A DNA stretch of 64,000 bases from Hyphomicrobium_A sp963782555 (GTDB lineage: Bacteria > Pseudomonadota > Alphaproteobacteria > Rhizobiales > Hyphomicrobiaceae): assembly GCA_963782555.1 (NCBI GenBank), contig CAWAKB010000006.1, positions 124,001-188,000 on the forward strand, read 5' to 3'. The notes beneath the pieces were generated by a model. That model saw only the letters and a list, made by a program, of their open reading frames with translations, was not told the DNA's origin and searched no databases. The translations under genes and the position numbers were made by a program. Numbering within the stretch: the stretch's first letter is position 1; each line of letters opens with the position of its first letter. Positions 24,264 through 33,531 of this stretch are shown here, one piece after another.

Positions 24264-25538
24264 ATGCGTTCATTTTCCGCGATCGCTCTGGTGTCGATGC
24301 TTGCCGCATCTCCGGCGTTGGCGTGCACGGGACAGTCGGTCTACCTCGCCGGCGATTTCAAGACGGCCGAGCTTGGCTGGGGACCCGAGGACGCAAGCTT
24401 CAAGGTTTCAGGGGCGGAGGCTGATTTCACGCCGCAACCGGGTACGCAGACTGCGCGCTGGGACACGGGCGTAACCCTGACCGACCTCGATGCCTGCGTG
24501 ACGGTGGCGATGCCGGCAACGACCACCGATGCATCACGCACGTACGCGGGGCTGTTGTTCTGGCTCACGGACAAGGACAATTTCTATGAAGCCGTCTTCG
24601 CGCCCAACGGCCTCTTCACGGTCGCGCGCAAGGTGCGCGGCAAGATCGAGGCGACGGCGCCCGTTCCCTGGACCAAGGCCAACGCCCTGAAGCTCGACGC
24701 GAATGCCAAGAACACGTTGCGGGTTACACTCGAAGGGCAGATGGTCACGATCCGCATCAACGATACCGAGGTCGCGCGCTTTCGCGGGCAAGCCCCCGAT
24801 GAGCCGAGCCACGTCGGCCTGGTGGCCGCCTCCGCACCGGGGACGACGGACACGTGGCGCCTGTCGGAGCTAAAGGTGACCAACGTGGCGGCGCCTGCGG
24901 GGTCGGAAGCCTCGCGCGCTTCCGACAAGCAGATCTCGACCGGTACGGTCGCCAAGGGGCCCGCTTGCAACGAAGGCAAAGTGCTCTTCGAGGACGGCTT
25001 CACGTCGCACGATCCGACATGGGGCCCCCAGGATGCGCGGCTCAAGATCTCCTCGGGCGAGGCCGTGCTGAGCCCGGTTCCGGGCACGCGGACGTTCCGC
25101 TGGAACCGCGCGTTCGTTTTCGATGACCTCGATGCCTGCGCTACTGTCCGCCTGCAAAAGCCCACCACCAACTCGACCACGAGCTACGCCGGCCTGATGT
25201 TCTGGGTGGAGGACAACCGCAACTACTACCAGGCGGTGATCGCTCCCAACGGCTACTTCACGGTCGCGCGTGTCGTCGACGGCGTCGTCCAGGACAAAAG
25301 GCCGGTCGACTGGGTCAAGCTCGACGCGGTCAAGACGGGGGCCAAGGAGAAGAACACGCTGCGGGTGATGGCCAAGGGCGACCAGGTCGAGATCTCAATC
25401 AACGGCAAGGAGGCCGCGAGCTTCAAGGGCGAGCCACCCCGCGACCCCAGCTATATCGGCATGCTCGCAGCTTCGGCCTCCAGCAAGAGAGGCGATGACT
25501 GGTCGATCAGCGATTTCAGCGTGACGGCGCCGCAATAG
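24264..25538 (+). CDS. Secreted protein with tandem jelly-roll-like domains
   Basis: A 424-residue exported protein: a signal peptide (residues 1-21, ending PALA), then two clearly homologous domains of about 190 residues. Each has W-G-P-[EQ]-D-A, PGT-[QR]-T-x-R-W, DLDAC-x-TV, SY/TYAGL-[LM]-FW, FY/YYxAVxAPNGxFTVAR, KNTLRV and a final GLVAAS/GMLAAS-type strand. The strand pattern resembles DUF1080/LamG sugar-binding jelly rolls, but no catalytic residues can be named. Both domains share one conserved DLDAC cysteine. GAGGAG lies 6 bases before the chosen ATG; the longer upstream frame is rejected. It is convergent with rpoH. Confidence 0.82.
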   Translation: MRSFSAIALVSMLAASPALACTGQSVYLAGDFKTAELGWGPEDASFKVSGAEADFTPQPGTQTARWDTGVTLTDLDACVTVAMPATTTDASRTYAGLLFWLTDKDNFYEAVFAPNGLFTVARKVRGKIEATAPVPWTKANALKLDANAKNTLRVTLEGQMVTIRINDTEVARFRGQAPDEPSHVGLVAASAPGTTDTWRLSELKVTNVAAPAGSEASRASDKQISTGTVAKGPACNEGKVLFEDGFTSHDPTWGPQDARLKISSGEAVLSPVPGTRTFRWNRAFVFDDLDACATVRLQKPTTNSTTSYAGLMFWVEDNRNYYQAVIAPNGYFTVARVVDGVVQDKRPVDWVKLDAVKTGAKEKNTLRVMAKGDQVEISINGKEAASFKGEPPRDPSYIGMLAASASSKRGDDWSISDFSVTAPQ

Positions 25539-25598
25539 CCGAGTGCCGGGCGCGACCGGAGCCATACGAAGCGCCCAAGACGAGGCGTCAGCCTCGGC

Positions 25599-26477
25599 TC
25601 AGACGGTTTCGGCAGCCTTTGCGGCGGTCTGCACCGCCTTTTGCACCTTCTCGAAGGCCCGCACCTCGATCTGGCGGATGCGCTCACGCGATACGCCGAA
25701 CTCGGTGGAGAGATCCTCCAGCGTCGCCGGATTGTCGGTCAGCCGGCGCGCCTCGAAGATGCGCCGCTCGCGGTCGTTGAGCGAGGACAGCGCGCTCGAC
25801 AGGTAGCTCCGGCGCTGGCTGAGTTCCTGGTTCTCAGCGAGCTGGTCCTCCTGGCTCGGCGCATCGTCGACGAGCCAGTCCTGCCATTCGCCGGCTTCGG
25901 CGTCGGCACGCACGGGCGCGTTGAGCGAGGCATCCCCGCCCAAGCGCCGGTTCATCGAGACGACGTCAGCCTCGCTCACACCGAAGCGACGCGCGATGGT
26001 CTGCACCTGATCGGGGCGCAAGTCGCCCTCATCCAGCGCCTGAAGCTGGCTCTTGGCACGCCGCAGATTGAAGAAGAGCTTCTTCTGCGCGGCCGTCGTG
26101 CCCATCTTTACGAGGCTCCACGAGCGCAGGATGTACTCCTGGATCGAGGCGCGGATCCACCACATGGCGTAGGTCGCGAGGCGGAAGCCCTTGTCGGGAT
26201 CGAAGCGCTTGACGGCCTGCATGAGACCGACGTTGCCCTCGGAGATGACCTCGCCGATCGGCAGTCCATAGCCGCGATAGCCCATGGCGATGCGCGCGAC
26301 GAGACGCAGGTGCGACGTCACCAGCTTCTCGGCCGCGTCCTGATCGGCATGCTCCTGCCAGCTTTTGGCCAGCATGTACTCCTGGCCAGGCTCCAGCATG
26401 GGAAACTTGCGGATGTCCTGCAGGTAGCGCGACAGGCCCATAGAGCCTTGCGCAATGGTCGGAAGTTTTGTCGCCAT
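25599..26477 (-). CDS. rpoH: RNA polymerase sigma-32 (heat-shock) factor
   Basis: A sigma-70 family factor of 292 residues. Region 2 is complete (LVTSHLRLVARIAMGYRGYG, IGEVISEGNVGLMQAVKRFD, RLATYAMWWIRASIQEYIL), followed by region 3 and region 4 with its helix-turn-helix (LEDLSTEFGVSRERIRQIEVRAF). The RpoH-type stretch RSWSLVKMGTTAAQKKLFFNLR identifies it as the heat-shock sigma factor. The ATG at 26477 gives the usual RpoH length and N-terminus; the frame stays open another 53 codons upstream with an Arg-rich low-complexity stretch judged non-coding. An ATG at 26489 is also possible. rluD lies upstream on the same strand. Confidence 0.95.
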   Translation of the reverse strand: MATKLPTIAQGSMGLSRYLQDIRKFPMLEPGQEYMLAKSWQEHADQDAAEKLVTSHLRLVARIAMGYRGYGLPIGEVISEGNVGLMQAVKRFDPDKGFRLATYAMWWIRASIQEYILRSWSLVKMGTTAAQKKLFFNLRRAKSQLQALDEGDLRPDQVQTIARRFGVSEADVVSMNRRLGGDASLNAPVRADAEAGEWQDWLVDDAPSQEDQLAENQELSQRRSYLSSALSSLNDRERRIFEARRLTDNPATLEDLSTEFGVSRERIRQIEVRAFEKVQKAVQTAAKAAETV

Positions 26478-26904
26478 ACCAACTACCATCCCCGGCTTGA
26501 GCGGAGGATGGTCCCTCTTAGCCTTGCGTGCATCGCGGTCGAGCCGCGCAGGGGAACGCCGAGATTGGGCTGCCCCACGACCCGTAAACGTGTGGGGTCC
26601 GCCATTTCCGTTGCCTCTTGCCACGCGCGTCGTCATGTGTCTCTTGAACTATACGTCATATCGGCCCCCCGCGTTTCAGGCGACCTATGTGTGCCCGGCA
26701 AAGCAGCGCTGCTGGTCTTGGGGGTCCGCGGCCGGTGTAACCGGTTAGAAAAACGGAAATTTCCCTCAGCACCCCAGCTCGTTCGTGCCCCGACCGAAGC
26801 TTTCCTGCCGCTCTAGCGCGGGACTCCTTAACGGTGGAAAAGCGAGCGAGACCAATTGCGTAACGGCGCTAATGCTTGCTTTCGGCAATTGTGCGGCTTT
26901 TCGG

Positions 26905-27928
26905 CTAATGCGCCGGCTTGAGTGCGGCGAGAAGGCCGGCGATGTCGTTGGGTAACGCACTCGTGAAGCGAAGCGTTTTGCCCGTCACCGGATGTGCGAA
27001 CCCGAGCTCGGCGGCGTGCAGCGCCTGGCGGCTAAGGTGTCGCAGGGCATCTTGGGCTGGCTCCGGCAGTGTCCGGGCTTTGGCCTTGAACCCGCTGCCA
27101 TAGACCGGGTCGCCGACCACCGGGTGTCCCAGATGGGCCAGATGCACGCGGATCTGGTGCGTGCGGCCCGTCTCCAGCCGCAGCCTCAGGAGCGAGATGG
27201 CACCGGTGGCAGACGTGCCGAAAGACTTGAGCACCTCATAGTGCGTTACGGCGCGGCGGCCGGTTGCTCCCTTGGCCACGGCGATCTTCGTGCGGTTCAC
27301 CGGGCTGCGGATCAGCGGCGCATCGATGGTGCCGCGCGGACGCGGCGGCTTGCCCCAAATGAGCGCCAGGTAGGCGCGCTCCATGCGCCCGTCGGCCCCG
27401 TGGGCGGCAAACTGCTCGCTGAAGTCCTCTGTGCGCTGCGTCCGTCTTGGCGACGACGAGGAGGCCGGAGGTGCCCTTGTCGAGACGGTGCACGATGCCG
27501 GGCCGCTTGACGCCGCCGATCCCGGAAAGGCTCGCGCCGCAGTGGGCGATGAGAGCGTTGACGAGCGTGCCGGTGGCGTGTCCGGCGGCGGGGTGCACGA
27601 CGAGATGGGCCGGCTTGTCGATGACGATGAGGTCCTGGTCCTCGTAGACGACGTTAAGGTCGATTTGCTCGGGCGCTGGCGCGGCGGGCGCGGGTTCGGG
27701 CACGCAGACCTCGAATTGGTCGCCTGGTTTGACCCGGTACGCCCCGTCTTTTATGCTCGCATGCGTAGAATCTGTGACGTGACCGGCGCGAATGAGCGTT
27801 TGCACGTGGGCGCGGCTCAAGTCCTTGATGCGCTCGGTCAGGAGTTTGTCGAGGCGCGCGCCCAAGTCGGCCGGCGTCACTTGGACCCTGATTGGGACCC
27901 CGACTGGATGTTTGCGTTGTGACGCCAT
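26905..27928 (-). pseudogene. rluD: 23S rRNA pseudouridine synthase RluD, disrupted by one frameshift
   Basis: RluD converts uridines in helix 69 of 23S rRNA. The N-terminal part (27928 down to about 27432) has the S4-like domain (GARLDKLLTERIKDLSRAHV) and the catalytic region GIVHRLDKGTSGLLVVAKTD with its Asp. The C-terminal part, from about 27430 down to 26905, reads in another frame: SEQFAAHGADGRMERAYLAL, then GRTHQIRVHLAHLGHPVVGDPVYG. The two join perfectly if one base is removed near 27430, right after AAHRGL. The gene may be broken, or this may be a sequence error in an otherwise intact core gene. GCGGAG precedes the ATG at 27928. It is divergent from the small membrane protein at 27962. 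Confidence 0.85.
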
Positions 27929-27961
27929 GGTCTCCGCGACATCTCTTTGAGAGGGACTTCC

Positions 27962-28375
27962 ATGCAGGCCCCGGACGGTGTTCTCGCCGCTTCCGCACGC
28001 ACGTCGCCCCCTGACGCGGGCTCTCTGACCGCATCTGAGCTGCGGCTCCAGCGCATCCTCAAGTTCGTGGTGATTGCACTGGCGGTCGTGCTCATCGCCG
28101 GGCTGGCGGCCGTTGCCTGGCGCGTCATCTATCTCGCGTCCCCCTCGCCAACGCAACCGGCGGCGCCCACGCTCGCCATCCGACCCGCGCAGAGCCTTAA
28201 GCTGCCGGCCGGGGCGCAGGTGCGCTCGATCTCGCTGTCGGGCAACCGGGTGGCGGTACACTACGAGACCGGCACGGGCGCGGGCATCGCGATCTTCGAC
28301 CTGCAGACGGGGCAGATGGTGACCGACCTTGGGATCGAGGCCAAGCCAGCGGGCGACCGGCCGCCAGAGCGCTGA
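27962..28375 (+). CDS. Single-pass membrane protein (DUF6476-like), 137 aa
   Basis: A bitopic protein with a short N-terminal cytosolic part, one membrane segment (about residues 32-58, FVVIALAVVLIAGLAAVAWRV) and an exported domain ending in VRSISLSGNRVAVHYE and GIAIFDLQTGQMV. Family members are often found divergent from rluD in Rhizobiales; I believe they are catalogued as DUF6476, which is from memory. The start at 27962 has GAGAGGGA upstream and shares a short intergenic region with rluD. Confidence 0.7.
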   Translation: MQAPDGVLAASARTSPPDAGSLTASELRLQRILKFVVIALAVVLIAGLAAVAWRVIYLASPSPTQPAAPTLAIRPAQSLKLPAGAQVRSISLSGNRVAVHYETGTGAGIAIFDLQTGQMVTDLGIEAKPAGDRPPER

Positions 28376-28443
28376 GCGGCAGCATCCACAAAGAAAGGCT
28401 TGATTGGAGGGGCCGGCCTCCCATATAGCTTCGCCCTTGCGCT

Positions 28444-28519
28444 GTCCCGTTCGTCTAGTGGCCTAGGACACCAGCCTCTCACGTTGGGAACAGGGGTTCG
28501 AGTCCCCTACGGGGCGCCA
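28444..28519 (+). tRNA. tRNA-Glu (anticodon CTC)
   Basis: A 76-base tRNA with all parts visible: acceptor arms GTCCCGT/ACGGGGC, D arm GTCT...AGGAC, anticodon stem CCAGC/GTTGG with loop CTCTCAC giving anticodon CTC, T arm AGGGG-TTCGAGT-CCCCT, and an encoded CCA end. A tyrosine integrase gene begins about 100 bases downstream, so its 3' end was probably an integration site. Confidence 0.96.
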
Positions 28520-28620
28520 CTTCACCCATAAGCCATTGATGTGCCAGAAGTCCTTGGTTTCCAAGGGCTTCGCTAACTCGACTGCTACCATTCGCAGCTA
28601 CCACGCGAGGTATGGTCGAG

Positions 28621-30081
28621 ATGCCCAAATACCCCTTCATGGCCCGCCGCAAGGGGTCCAGAAACTACTATTACAAGCGGCCGGTGCCGAGGGTGCTACA
28701 AGCCGACGGGCGCCCAAAACAAATCTGGCGGTCGCTCAGCACTGACAGCGAGGCTGACGCGAAAGTCGCCTACCGAAAGGTGGATGCGGAGACTGACGCA
28801 TTGTTCGCCCAGTGGCGCAAAGACGACACTGAGCCTTTCGGAGCAGTCCAGTCTCCGCTGCCCGCCAACACCGTTCCTAATTTCGTTCCTCTAACCCCAG
28901 GCCTGCTGAGGCGCATAGCTGACGCTCATTACCTCAACGTCTACGAAGAGGATTTTCAGTGGCGCGGCGACCTTTGGAAGAAGGTGCACGAGGATGAAGA
29001 CGCCTTCTGGAACGGCAAGATCGTCAAACTTCCGGACGATGACTGGCACGAGGTTCGGGGCAAGCAGTACAGCTACTTTGCGCTCCTGATGGAGGAGCCC
29101 GTCCTCGAGGAGGTGTTCCTCTACTCGATTTTTCGGATCCGCAAGGCGAAGCTCCAGCAACTCCAGATGCGCTACCAGCTTGGTGGCAGCCAAGACCACA
29201 GGCCAATTGCCGACGAGCTCCTGCAAGTGAAGGGGATTTCTCTTAGCGATGCAGACCGTCGACGACTCATGCGCAAGCTCCTGGATGTTGAAATCGGAGC
29301 GCTCGAAGATCTCACCGCTGGGAGCGAAGCGTCGTTTGATGCGATAGTGGAACGTCAGGGAACGGCAGAACCGCAGATCTCTTCGAAGCCAACGGATAAG
29401 CCTGGCGAGCTAATGTCCATCCTCGTCGAAAAGTACATCGAGGACACCAGTCGCGAACGCGAGTGGCCGATCAAAACCGTCAGCAGAAAGCGTGGCGAGT
29501 TGCGCGAGTTCATTGAGATCGCCGGCGACAAGCCAGTCAACGCGTACCGCCAGGCCGATGGCGTCAAGTTTAAGGACGTCCAAATGGCGCTGCCGATCCA
29601 TCGCAAGAGGGCGCCCTTCAAGGGGCTGACGCTCGCTGACACCGGCAAGAAGGCATCTGTGCTCAGAGCTGCCGGCGAGAAGGTCGAGCTGCTCAACCCA
29701 ATCACTGTCAATGACAAGATCGGAACAGTATTGCTGTTCTTCGAATGGGCGAAGTCTCGAGACAGCAGTGTCGTCAACCCGGTAGTCGAGCAGCGCATCC
29801 GCCGTTCCCAACGCAAGCGCAAAGACAAAAATCGGCACCCTTGGACCATCGAGGAACTCAATAGAATGTTTGCTGCACCGATCTACACCGGGTGCAAGTC
29901 GGAGCATTATTGGAAGCAGTCTGGGAATCTCGTGCTCCGCCAATCGGCGATGTACTGGGTGCCGCTCATCGCCTTGTTCTCAGGCATGCGCCTTGGTGAG
30001 ATCATCCAGATGCAGGTGGCCGACGTGAAGCAACTCGGTGCGCACGGTTTCTGCTTTGGGCGGTACGATCTCAGTCGATGA
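28621..30081 (+). pseudogene. Tyrosine recombinase/integrase, C-terminally truncated
   Basis: This frame of 486 residues resembles large phage-type integrases with an N-terminal DUF6538-like domain (MPKYPFMARRKGSRNYYYKR, then RVLQADGRPKQIWRSLST). The core-binding region includes SILVEKYIEDTSRERE, and the catalytic domain begins at RHPWTIEELNRMF with the first catalytic arginine in FSGMRLGEI (about residue 457). After VADVKQL the sequence diverges and stops 17 residues later, so the His-x-x-Arg and the nucleophilic tyrosine are missing. It cannot recombine DNA as it stands. Its place directly after tRNA-Glu indicates a genomic island inserted there, now fixed by loss of the integrase end. Confidence 0.85.
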
Positions 30082-30236
30082 TGCGCCGGGTGGCGGAGCC
30101 ATGTTCACGATGCGATTTCCCGAGGTCGGTTGAGCGAGCCGACGCATCAGCCTCGGCTGGCGTAAGCCCATTGTAAGGCGGATCTGCAAATTTCGCTCGA
30201 AGCGCGGCTCAGTCGTCTCAACGTTGAGAGCCCCGA

Positions 30237-30506
30237 ATGCATGTGAGCTGGGCAGTCATCCCCGCCGCCGTCGTGGCAGGGCGCACGTCGCTTTACCGCT
30301 GGTGGTCAGCCGCGCGACGCGAGGCAATTGGCGCTCCGACTGTAAGAGCAGATGCAAGAGCTATCTTTGTTGGGGTGCTGTCTGCGATCCTGGCGCTGCT
30401 GATGCTCGCGGCGACCGGGGCCGCGATTTCTGGGCTCTTGGTGCGCGACCCGCGACATCGCATCACTCCAAAATTGCAGGTACCTGCCACCTCCCCCACA
30501 CCTTAG
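30237..30506 (+). CDS. Hypothetical membrane protein, 89 aa
   Basis: The frame encodes one clear membrane segment (about residues 42-69, AIFVGVLSAILALLMLAATGAAI) with a basic N-terminal part. No family is recognised. GAGAG lies upstream of the ATG. It follows the broken integrase in a region with few good genes, so it may be a fusion of relic sequence. Confidence 0.35.
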   Translation: MHVSWAVIPAAVVAGRTSLYRWWSAARREAIGAPTVRADARAIFVGVLSAILALLMLAATGAAISGLLVRDPRHRITPKLQVPATSPTP

Positions 30507-30729
30507 GCGGCGAAGCAGGCAAGGGATAGTGCACTTTCGGATGCCGCCGAGGCAGATGATCCTGCCGCTGTTCTAGCCGCACGCGCGCGGATTCGAAAGC
30601 GAACTGGTGGCCGCGCCATGGCCGTGATGCGAGATGCCGCGCAAGGCGGCAATGGCCATAGTCTCAACTGTATGAGACAAGCGTAGCGCTCGCGACGAAT
30701 GGGTCTCCTAGCAGAGTGAGGATCACGCC

Positions 30730-31032
30730 ATGCGAATGATGCTGAAGATCAGGCTTCCGACTGAAGTTGCCAACAGCGCGTTCAAGGACGGCTCGTTTTC
30801 AAGAATCATGGAGGCGACGATGAGCAAGCTGAAGCCGGAGGCGGCCTACTTCTTGCCCGACAAAGGCTGCCGCTGTGCCATGCTATTCTTCGACATGCGG
30901 GATGCCTCGGATATTCCCGCAATCGCGGAACCATTGTTTGCCGGCCTCCAGGCGGAGCTGGCGCTTGTGCCGGCGATGAATGCGGATGATCTCAAGAAGG
31001 GCTCGCCGCGGCCATGCAAGCCACGTGACTGA
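30730..31032 (+). CDS. Conserved protein of a Rhizobiales family (DUF3303-like), 100 aa
   Basis: A small soluble protein with a pattern I recall from Bradyrhizobium-type genomes: MRMMLKIRLPTEVANSAFKDG, LKPEAAYFLPDKG, AMLFFDMRDASDIPAIAEPLF and VPAMNADDL. Such proteins are often labelled panthothenate synthetase in databases without evidence. The last 12 residues (KKGSPRPCKPRD) look unlike the family and may reflect a shifted end. The start has AGTGAGGA upstream. Function unknown. Confidence 0.7.
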   Translation: MRMMLKIRLPTEVANSAFKDGSFSRIMEATMSKLKPEAAYFLPDKGCRCAMLFFDMRDASDIPAIAEPLFAGLQAELALVPAMNADDLKKGSPRPCKPRD

Positions 31033-31433
31033 GTGCCGTTTCCGCTGCGGTTTCAATGCGACTGCGTAGACGCAAATGAATTGCAGGTAGGTTAGAGGGC
31101 GGCGCGACTGCACGGGGATAGCGCGCACTCCTGCGGGGCGTATGGAGATATTGTAGCGCACTCATTTAGGTGCGCACGTGGACGCAGTGGAGAAGACTGC
31201 AAGGATGCTGTTGAGACCGCAGACGGGCGCGAGGGGAATATCTGAGCGTGCGCAACGACCAGATCGCCACTTGGTTCCGGCGCCGCGCGCGGCGCATAGA
31301 CGCGGCACGCGCAGATATTCAGGTCAGGTTCATCTCCATCGACCAGCATTGATGCTGGGCTGCTCGTCCTGACGTGACATTGTTCGCGTAAGCGTCTTGC
31401 GAGCCCGAATTCAACGACAAGGAGAACAGAGAG
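31033..31433. other. Intergenic region with a short hairpin
   Basis: About 400 bases without a convincing gene. A perfect GCGCAC...GTGCGC inverted repeat lies at about 31156-31175 and may be a terminator of the gene upstream. The end of the region carries the ribosome-binding site AAGGAGA of the next gene. Confidence 0.45.
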
Positions 31434-31670
31434 ATGAATCGTCTCATTCCACTTTCTGTCGCGGCCGGTGCGCTCGCGCTGGCAGTCGCTGCCGGCTCTG
31501 CCCAGGCTGCGCCGCTCGGCAGCGCGCTAGGCAAGTTCACTCCAACCGTGCAATCGTCGAGCATCATCGATCAAGTACACTGGCGCCGCCATCATCATCG
31601 GCATTGGCGTCGACATCACCGACATCACTGGTGGTGGCGCCGTCACCACCATCATCGCCACTATTGGTGA
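31434..31670 (+). CDS. Secreted His/Arg/Trp-rich small protein, 78 aa
   Basis: A signal peptide (residues 1-26, ending AQA) is followed by a short neutral stretch and a C-terminal tail of about 30 residues that is almost wholly His, Arg and Trp (HWRRHHHRHWRRHHRHHWWW and beyond). AAGGAGAACAGAGAG precedes the ATG. The composition suggests binding of metal ions or polyanions in the periplasm; no function is established. A second protein of the same design is at 36508-36807. Confidence 0.8.
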   Translation: MNRLIPLSVAAGALALAVAAGSAQAAPLGSALGKFTPTVQSSSIIDQVHWRRHHHRHWRRHHRHHWWWRRHHHHRHYW

Positions 31671-32227
31671 TGAGGCGCACTAAGAACGAGAGACGCCCGA
31701 TAGCGGCACTTACGTCTGGCCGCGGGAGCGCCGGCCCGAGCTTGCCCTTTTCGAGGTCCGCTTCGTGCCCGGCGCCGCCGCCGGCTGCCGGTGCTACGTG
31801 GTGACGGTGACCTAGGACCGCTGGTCGACGACGGCCTCGCCGATGGTGAAGTGCGGCTCAGGCTTGGCCCTGCGAAGCCAGTGAGCTTTCGGGGTTGCGG
31901 TACGGACGGCTCGGCTTCATGAAGCCCAACGCCGATCCCGTCACGCGCATGCTAGGCTTGGTCCGCGGCGGTGCCATTCCGCGTCATTCATGTCGATCGT
32001 CGATTGAGGGCGTGGCACGCACCGCGCGATTTTTAATGGCAGGGGTTGCGGCAAGTTCCCCGTGCGGCTCATGTCCGCAGCACGGCCGGTCTCCCCCCAG
32101 CTACTGCCGCATGACCGCCGCTGTGTCGCTCCTGCACCGGACCGGTGCTTTTCTTGCCGGCGTTTGATCTAGGCCTGCGCCGGCCGTGCTCGAATTTGTT
32201 GCTGTCCGCCGTATTGGAGGCTTTCCA
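31671..32227. other. Intergenic region without an identified gene
   Basis: About 550 bases. Short frames occur (for example around 31895-32167), but none has a recognisable domain or a good ribosome-binding site. A stretch near 31730-31815 translates to RRPELALFEVRFVPGAAAGC before a stop and might be a gene relic; I cannot name it. Confidence 0.4.
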
Positions 32228-32734
32228 TTGCGGACAACGGCAGGGCAAGGCGTGCAGCGCAATCGCGGCTGGATGACAGGTTTTGGGCGTGGCCTCGCCG
32301 CGGCGGTCCCGCTGGCATTCTGCCTCGTGCTCTTGACCGCATGCGGCGGCTCGCAAGGCTTGACTCTGCCACGCCCCGATGCGCGCACACCCATCCGTCT
32401 CGCGGCCAAAGACAGCGAGCAGCTTCGTCACGGCATGCGCATCTATCTCGAAAGCGTAGAGGGCATCCTCGAAGGGGCGCACCGGAACAGGATGGCCGAG
32501 GTTGCGCGCAGCGCGAAGCGCTCCGGCATGGGCATGCTGGAGGATGTCTCCTTCGCCGATGCGCTGAAGCTGCCCTCTGAGTTCATCATCATGAGCATCG
32601 ACACGCACCAGAAATTCGATGCCCTATCGCGCGAGGCGGCGGACGGCGGAACCAAGTCGAGCACTCTGGAACAGCTGAGCGCCATCCTGGCAAACTGCAC
32701 GGCCTGCCACGCGACGTACCGGCTCGCGCGCTGA
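32228..32734 (+). CDS. Lipoprotein with C-terminal haem c site (cytochrome c'-like)
   Basis: A lipoprotein signal is clear: a hydrophobic stretch followed by the lipobox LLTACGG. The mature protein is helical (about 130 residues) and ends with CTACHATYRLAR, a single CxxCH haem c site close to the C-terminus as in cytochrome c'/c556 four-helix proteins. It may carry electrons or bind NO at the membrane. Two starts are possible: a TTG at 32228 with GGAGG 7 bases upstream (chosen) or an ATG at 32273 with a weak site. Confidence 0.7.
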   Translation: MRTTAGQGVQRNRGWMTGFGRGLAAAVPLAFCLVLLTACGGSQGLTLPRPDARTPIRLAAKDSEQLRHGMRIYLESVEGILEGAHRNRMAEVARSAKRSGMGMLEDVSFADALKLPSEFIIMSIDTHQKFDALSREAADGGTKSSTLEQLSAILANCTACHATYRLAR

Positions 32735-33120
32735 GGAGCTGGGTGCTCTATTCAAATTGGTCTGGGCCGCGAGCGAAGCGCACAGCTAGCTTCGCCGAGC
32801 GGTGGAGACCGCTTCAACAGCGGACGCCGGAGACCCGATAGGGAACGTCACCTGCGATCAGCAGCCGGTCTATACATTCGGGTCACTTTCTCCGGCCTGC
32901 TATCGCAGTCACCACGGCAGGTCGACCCCAATGGGCGGAAGGTCTTGGCGAATTTTGGCCTCGCGTCAGCTTACCCGCTGACAGCGTGAGTGCGCTTCAA
33001 GCGCCGTCACTCACACTCAGGGCCAATGACGGACTCTTTTTGTTCCTGACGTGCTAGCTGGATATCCAATGCTCCGCGGGCACCAATCTGCCGCGACAAC
33101 GCCCACAGCCGTTCACCGAG
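32735..33120. other. Intergenic region, no gene seen
   Basis: Nearly 390 bases between the lipoprotein and the convergent dodecin gene. No reading frame shows family features. An imperfect inverted repeat near 32980-33020 (GTGAGTG and CACTCAC) may end one of the convergent transcripts. Confidence 0.4.
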
Positions 33121-33330
33121 TTAGTCTTCCAGCGTAAATCCCACTCTGATCGAAACCTGCCAGTGCTTGAGGACGCCGTCTTCGATGTGTCCTCGTGTTT
33201 CGACCACCTCGAACCAATGCATGCCACGTACCGTCTTCGCGGCCTTGGCAATTGCCGCCCAAATCGCATCGTCGCTTGAGACCGAGGACGTCCCCGTGAG
33301 CTGGATGTGCTTGTAAACCTGATCGGCCAT
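33121..33330 (-). CDS. Dodecin
   Basis: A 69-residue dodecin, a dodecameric flavin-binding protein that stores or buffers riboflavin and FMN. The signature is complete: VYKHIQLTGTSSVSSDDAIWAAIAKA, then VRGMHWFEVVETRGHIEDG with the flavin-stacking Trp, and HWQVSIRVGFTLED. GGAGAG lies upstream of the ATG. It is monocistronic within the accessory region. Confidence 0.95.
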   Translation of the reverse strand: MADQVYKHIQLTGTSSVSSDDAIWAAIAKAAKTVRGMHWFEVVETRGHIEDGVLKHWQVSIRVGFTLED

Positions 33331-33531
33331 AGCTTCTCTCCGATGTGAGCGGTTTCTCGGCAGTTCATGCTATCAGTACAATACTCTTCCCACCTTGCAT
33401 CCTCCCCCCGTAACCTGAGATGAATTTGGCCTCGCTGAGTGCTCTTACGAGTTACGGAAGCTGCCCAACGGACAAGCTGCGTGCCTTTGATGGCCGGGTC
33501 CTCGACTGGCATTGAACCAGATCAGGGCAAT

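Noticed and set aside
25641..26816. 391-codon plus-strand frame opposite rpoH
   Set aside because: Antisense shadow; rpoH is complete on the minus strand.
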